Shown here piece by piece: positions 59,579-64,000 of a stretch of 64,000 nucleotides of DNA. Source of the DNA: Prunus persica (lineage: Eukaryota > Streptophyta > Magnoliopsida > Rosales > Rosaceae); assembly GCF_000346465.2 (NCBI RefSeq), contig NC_034013.1, forward strand, positions 1,112,211 through 1,176,210. Direction: 5' to 3'. Every line of letters begins with the position of its first letter. The first letter of the stretch is position 1. A program made the position numbers and the translations under genes. Below the pieces are notes generated by a model. The model ran no database searches, was not told the DNA's origin, and worked only from the letters and a program-made list of their open reading frames with translations.

Positions 59579-61283
59579 GGAGGTGCGCGATCTGCTGCTG
59601 GAGCAGGTGGCAGCTTGGGTCAGGGCGATCATGTGTGGAGCAAGGATGTGCTGGAGGTTAGCGGCAGATGGGAAGGGGAGGTTGGCGACGGTTCGCTCGT
59701 TCCTCTCACCTACTGTGATGGTAAGTCGCATCCCTCTAATCTGCTACTGTTGCCATGGAATTCTTTGCTGTGTCTGACTAACTTTTGTCTCATGCTTGCA
59801 GATGATGCCATCCGAAAGAAGCTTGTTCTCGACCCGGACATGACGAAGGTTCGACAAGCTTTGAGCATCCCCACCAAGTTTCGTGAATGGCGCTGGCTGC
59901 TAAGCGAACATCGGAAGGAAGTCGGTGGCCTGCCCCCTGCTGAAGATATTGAAAGGTGGAAGTCGCGCTGCTTGGAGCTAAGTGACTTGCCAGTTGAGCG
60001 GGAGGGGTCATCGACTGAGTCCCCCGAGTGTGGGAAAGCGCGCAGTAGCTCTGCTCGAGATTAAGCTACAGTTTCACGATCAGTGGATACGTCTCCACAG
60101 CGAAGGCAGCCGAGATCTTCTCTTACCACGAACAAGTCTTCTACAAGGGAGGTCTCGCCTGCTCAGAAGGCCCATATGGGAGTTGCTCCTGCCTCGTCTG
60201 CCGGGATCAAACGCCTCGTCAGCGCGAACAGCAAGAAGGCCAACGGCATGCAGGAGGTTCGGGAAATTCTGCTCAAGTCTTTGCCCGTACTGCCTAAGAC
60301 CCGTGATCTGCTATGCAAGGAAGCCGCTGGGAAGCAAGGTTTGGGTCATCCGTGCCGATCTAGGAACCAAGCTGAGATGACTGTACCTCTGTCCAGCAAC
60401 CACGACTCATCTGCGGGGCCACGAACAGTCAAGCGCAGGGCTGACTCAATGTTGCAAGTTGCAGCTAAAAGAGCTAAAGAGTTGTCTGCTCGAGCGAAGA
60501 GTCCTCCAATTACACGAACTGCCGGTCCGGGAACTAGTGATAGCTCTGCCAGGGGCGAGCCAGTGTCTGATCTGCTGAAAACGGGCTTTCTGTCAAGTCC
60601 ATCTGCTTGTGCTAAGCTAGCTGATCACGTGTATCGAGCTGGTGACCTTTGTGCTTTCTCGAGCCTTCCCTTGGATAAGCAAGAAGAAGCTGTCATGTAT
60701 CACCTTCAAAAGGGAATGGTTTTTGCTGTTGGGGCCATGCGGAACTCGCGTAATGTTGCCCCCTCTTCTGCCCTGCTCGACGAACTGGTGAAGAAGAATT
60801 CTGACCTGACTGACAAGCTCTCGAACGAGCGGATTCGCCATGATGCGGGGATTTCCGAGATGAAGGAGAGTATGTCCGTGCTCAAGAGTTCAGTTGGCCA
60901 AAAGGATGGTGAACTCAAGTCTCTTATGGCTACCCTGCTCGAACGCAAGGAAGCCTTCTTCTGCCTCGAACGTAAGCATGCCGCTTTGGCCTGGATTGCC
61001 AAAATGGTACTTCTCCTTGCTGTCCCCTCAAAGATCATGACGGTGAGCAGTCTGGTCTTGACCTGCCCCCCGCTCAGAGTGGGCAGGTGGATGCTATGGA
61101 TGCAGAAACAGTTGAAGAGCAGATAGCAGATGAAGCTACAATTGAGGAAGACAAACGCCAAGGTGGGTCAGTTGATGAGGCTAAGGCGGATGCGAAGGAG
61201 CAGGCAACCGAGGCGGTTGAGCAAGTTGTGCCGGTTGGGCAGAATGAGGCTGTTGCCAGTGCAGTTGAGGATGTGACCGGCTA
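59531..61283 (+). pseudogene. Antisense ORF (aORF) of the Tat-like retrotransposon, spliced and slightly damaged
   Basis: This ORF lies on the strand opposite to pol, between pol and the 3' LTR, the position known for the extra ORF of some Tat-lineage elements (Retand, RIRE2, Grande). An apparent intron 59721-59801 (GTAAGT...TTGCAG, with a ctaac branch-like site at 59777) joins PLTYCD to DDAIRKKLVLDP in frame. From 60083 a basic Ser/Pro/Lys-rich region follows, then a conserved-looking block (about 60560-60730) and a coiled coil (LVKKNSDLTDKLSNERI, about 60785-60985). Two lesions: a stop at 60062-60064, and a frame change between about 60980 and 61080 leading to the acidic C-terminus (AETVEEQIADEATIEED) that stops at 61281-61283. 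GC-richer than its surroundings. The function of such aORFs is unknown. Confidence 0.7.
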
Positions 61284-61458
61284 AGGGTCACCTGCTGAAC
61301 TTTGTTATTTTCTTTCAATAAGTGGTCTTTGTTTGACCATCTTACTTCTTGTTGAACTTGGCTGATTGACCGCTTTGTTATGGAATTTTCAGTTGTCTTT
61401 CGAACTTCAATTCTCATTGTATCTTGTAAGTGTGTGTCCGGAGACATAGTACTTGGAA

Positions 61459-62150
61459 GACATAGCGCTTGAAAAAGAACTCCATTGAGTTTGTGCTCCG
61501 GGGAGCAGCTTGTCTGCAATGGAGGTAAGGCTCGTCGCCTGTATGCGTATGTCGGGGACATAGCGCTTGAAAAGGACTCCATTGAGTTTGTGCTCCAGGA
61601 AGCAGCTTGTCTGCAATGGAGCTAAGGCTTGTCGCCTGTGTGCGTATGTCAGGGACATAGCGCTTGAAAAAGACTCCATTGAGTTTGTGCTCCGGGGAGC
61701 AGCTTGTCTGCAATGGAGTTAAGGCTTGTCGCCTGTGTGCGTATGTCAGGGACATAGCGCTTGAAAAGGAACTCCATTGAGTTTGTGCTCCGGAGAGCAG
61801 CTTGTCTGCAATAGAGCTAAGGCTTGTCGCCTGTGTGCGTATGTCAGGGACATAGCGCTTGAAAAAGACTCCATTGAGTTTGTGCTCCGGAGAGCAGCTT
61901 GTCTGCAATGGAGCTAAGGCTTGTCGCCTGTGTGCGTATGTCAGGGATATAGCGCTTGAAAAAGACTCCATTGAGTTTGTGCTCCGGGGAGCAGCTTGTC
62001 TGCAATGGAGGTAAGGCTTGTCGCCTGTGTGCGTATGTCAGGGACATAGCGCTTGAAAAAGACTCCATTGAGTTTGTGCTCCGGGGAGCAGCTTGTCTGC
62101 AATGGAGGTAAGGCTTGTTGCCTGCATGTATATGTTTGTGGGACATAATG
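61459..62150. repeat. Minisatellite, seven copies of a 97-98 bp unit plus a partial copy
   Basis: Units start (gacatagcgcttgaaaa) at 61459, 61557, 61654, 61751, 61849, 61946 and 62043, with a diverged partial copy at 62142. Units differ by a few substitutions and 1-bp indels. The array lies between the end of pol and the end of the antisense ORF, that is in the 3' untranslated part of the element. The minus-strand frames through it (repeating MESFSSAMSLTYAHRRQAL) arise because the unit is close to a multiple of 3 minus or plus 1; I do not regard them as genes. Confidence 0.95.
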
Positions 62151-62323
62151 CTCGAAAAAGTACTTCATTGAAAAGCTTGCTCTTGTATTGATGTTGGTGT
62201 GAATACATCGCTTTATTGAATAAAGAAAATTAACAACATAGGCAACATCGAAAGCAGTTTGTCTTCAATTGAAGTACGGGAGGCTCGTCGTCTGCTAGGA
62301 GTCGAGCTGGTAAGCGAAGAGCT

Positions 62324-64000
62324 TCACGGATAGTATCTCCGAAGGTGGTGGGCATTCCATTGTCTTGGAATTTCCTTCCCTTCTAGAGTGTCGAGGGTGT
62401 AACTTCCTCTGCCCCTAGATCGGCTGATCATGTAAGGGCCTTCCCAATTTGGCTTCATCTTCTTTGATCCTTGCCTTGGTGATGTGATAAAAGTCTTTCT
62501 GAGCACAAGGTCTCCAGGCCGAAACTGTCTGATCTTGGCCTTCTTATTGTAGTAGGATGTCAACTGCTGCTGGTAGGCGGCTACTCGAACAATGGCCTTT
62601 TCTCGTTCTTCTTCGAGCAGGTCAAGGTTAATTCTCATATGCCTGCAGTTTTGGTCAAGACTGCCCACTTCAATGCTCATGGAAGGGATTGTGATGTGTG
62701 GGGGAATGATTGCCTCCGTCCCATAGGCCAAGGAAAACGGTGTTTCTCCGGTCGATCTCCTTTTGGTTGTGCGATAAGCCCATAGAACTTCTGGCAGCTC
62801 GTCGACCCATTTTCCTTCTGCGTCTTCCAGTCTTTTCTTTAGGCAGTCCAGCACGATTTTGTTGGATGCCTCTGCTTGACCATTGCCTTGCGGGTATCTG
62901 GGAGTTGACAGATGCTGCTTGATGCCATACTTCGCAAAAAATGCAGTGATCTGCCTGCCCACGAACTGTGTACCATTGTCAGTAACTATCGATTGCGGGC
63001 AACCGAATCTGCAGATGATGTTCTTCCAGATGAAACGCTCAACGTCAGCTTCCTTGGTAGAAGACAAAGCCTCGGCCTCGATCCATTTAGTGAAGTAATC
63101 AGTGGCAACGATCATCATCTCTTTATTAGCAGGTGCTGTCGGCATAGGTCCCACCAAGTCAATGGCCCACTGCATGAACGGCCATGGGCTATTCTGCGGA
63201 TGGTATTCCTCAGCTGGCAAGCCAGGGACTGGCTTGTACCGTTGGCATCGATCACATCTTCGAGCATACTCCGTGGAATCTTTACGCATGGTAGGCCAGA
63301 AATAGCCGATGCTGAGAGCCTTCTGAGCAAGCGACCTGCCTCCAGCGTGATTTCCACATTCGCCGTCGTGTATTTTGCAGAGAACCTCAAGCGTTTGCGG
63401 GTACTTGATGCAAGTGAGATGAGGCCCGTAGTATGATCTGCGGATAAGCGTGTCGCCTTTCATGTAATATCTTGCAGCCTTCTGCTTGATTTTTCTGGCC
63501 TCGGACTTGTCTTGGGGCAAGTTTTCATTCACTAGGTAGTCGATGATGGGTTCTTGCCAGCTAGGATCCTCGTCGATTTGCATCAGGTCTGGTTGTTCTG
63601 CCTCTTCTATGCTAGGCTGATCAAGGTGCTCGACCGGGATGGAGCGTCTGAATTGGGTATCCAGTGCTGATCCTAAGCTTGCCAGTGCATCTGCGTGCGC
63701 GTTCTCTGCTCGGGGCACCTGCTGGATGGTGAAGGTGGGAAATGCCTTCAACAGCTCTTGGACTTTGTCAAGGTACAAGATCATCCTTGGGTGCTTCGCC
63801 ATGTATTCTCCTGAGGCTTGACTTGTGATCAGCTGGGAATCTGAGTAGATGGCCAGCTTCTTGATTGATAGCTCCTTTGCCAAGCGCAAGCCAGCGAGCA
63901 ATGCCTCGTACTCTGCCTCGTTATTTGAAGCCGGGAAGCCAAGTGTGATAGCTTGCTCTAACAAGGTTCCATCAGGGGTGATGATGACGACGCCTGCTCC
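62324..64000 (-). CDS. Tat-like Ty3/gypsy pol, RNase H and integrase, partial at window end
   Basis: Open over 558 codons and continuing past 64000. Order from the window edge: RNase H (GAGVVIITPDG, SNNEAEYEALLAGL, YSDSQL, NAHADALA; acidic residues of the D-E-D-D active site present), H2C2 zinc region (HDGECGNHAGGRSL ... CDRCQRYK, about 63360-63215), integrase core with the DDE triad in place (AIDLVGP; VTDNGTQF; NGQAEASNK), the conserved ETPFSLAYGTEAIIP, and a C-terminal part (FRPGDLVLRK ... NWEGPYMI). The Arch-type RNase H with NNEAEYEAL and this integrase style fit the Tat lineage (Retand group). No stop or shift is seen, so this part is young or conserved. Confidence 0.92.
   Translation of the reverse strand, partial: GAGVVIITPDGTLLEQAITLGFPASNNEAEYEALLAGLRLAKELSIKKLAIYSDSQLITSQASGEYMAKHPRMILYLDKVQELLKAFPTFTIQQVPRAENAHADALASLGSALDTQFRRSIPVEHLDQPSIEEAEQPDLMQIDEDPSWQEPIIDYLVNENLPQDKSEARKIKQKAARYYMKGDTLIRRSYYGPHLTCIKYPQTLEVLCKIHDGECGNHAGGRSLAQKALSIGYFWPTMRKDSTEYARRCDRCQRYKPVPGLPAEEYHPQNSPWPFMQWAIDLVGPMPTAPANKEMMIVATDYFTKWIEAEALSSTKEADVERFIWKNIICRFGCPQSIVTDNGTQFVGRQITAFFAKYGIKQHLSTPRYPQGNGQAEASNKIVLDCLKKRLEDAEGKWVDELPEVLWAYRTTKRRSTGETPFSLAYGTEAIIPPHITIPSMSIEVGSLDQNCRHMRINLDLLEEEREKAIVRVAAYQQQLTSYYNKKAKIRQFRPGDLVLRKTFITSPRQGSKKMKPNWEGPYMISRSRGRGSYTLDTLEGKEIPRQWNAHHLRRYYP

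Noticed and set aside
61181..62168. Several minus-strand ORFs with repeating MESFSSAM.LTYAHRRQAL peptides
   Set aside because: They are readings through the 97-98 bp minisatellite; the frame changes between units and no start context or family supports a gene.
1..64000. CRISPR arrays, rRNA and tRNA genes
   Set aside because: None seen. The only regular array is the minisatellite at 61459-62150, which has no spacer structure; I saw no cloverleaf-like tRNA sequence, though weak ones could be missed by eye.

Overview
The window is nuclear DNA of a flowering plant. The genes are split by many AT-rich introns, the proteins are plant types (an RLCK-VII kinase, a chloroplast DUF2996 protein, plant NPC1, an RWP-RK/PB1 NIN-like protein), and the repeats are plant families (Ty3/gypsy Tekay-like and Tat/Retand-like, L1 LINEs, hAT, MULE). 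A dicot is likely and a rosid is plausible, but nothing here fixes the species.

Layout. 1-9505 is a retrotransposon nest: a decayed Ty3/gypsy element (pol fragments 1-255 and 2718-4400, polypurine tract, long 3' LTR 4408-7528), split by a 2462-bp LTR-type insertion (256-2717) with an exact 5-bp target duplication, and followed by the integrase tail of a second gypsy element (7529-7961). The gene block is 9506-47164: a receptor-like cytoplasmic kinase (+, 6 exons), a DUF2996 protein that I take to be NdhV of the chloroplast NDH complex (+, 6 exons), about 7 kb of intergenic DNA, an NPC1 sterol/lipid transporter (+, 39 exons, 1277 aa) and an NLP transcription factor (-, 4 coding exons, 912 aa). 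All four gene models close in frame from start to stop. Two introns, one in the kinase and one in NPC1, appear to use GC-AG splice sites. Introns of NdhV and NPC1 each hold a 5'-truncated LINE of one family with clear target duplications.

49079-58409 is a cluster of DNA transposons: three hAT-type elements, each with terminal inverted repeats and 8-bp near-identical flanks, one carrying a nested long-TIR element and one carrying a decayed BED/hAT transposase, plus a MULE transposase remnant. 58771-64000 is the 3' part of a Tat/Retand-like gypsy retrotransposon on the minus strand: LTR, polypurine tract, an antisense ORF with an apparent 81-bp intron, a 97-98 bp minisatellite, and an intact RNase H-integrase reading frame that runs off the window end.

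The four cellular genes act in unrelated processes (signalling, photosynthetic electron flow, membrane lipid homeostasis, nitrate response). There is no gene cluster or operon-like logic. The most notable system is the Tat-like element with its spliced antisense ORF and internal satellite array. It belongs to a known architectural class, so it is unusual rather than proven new.
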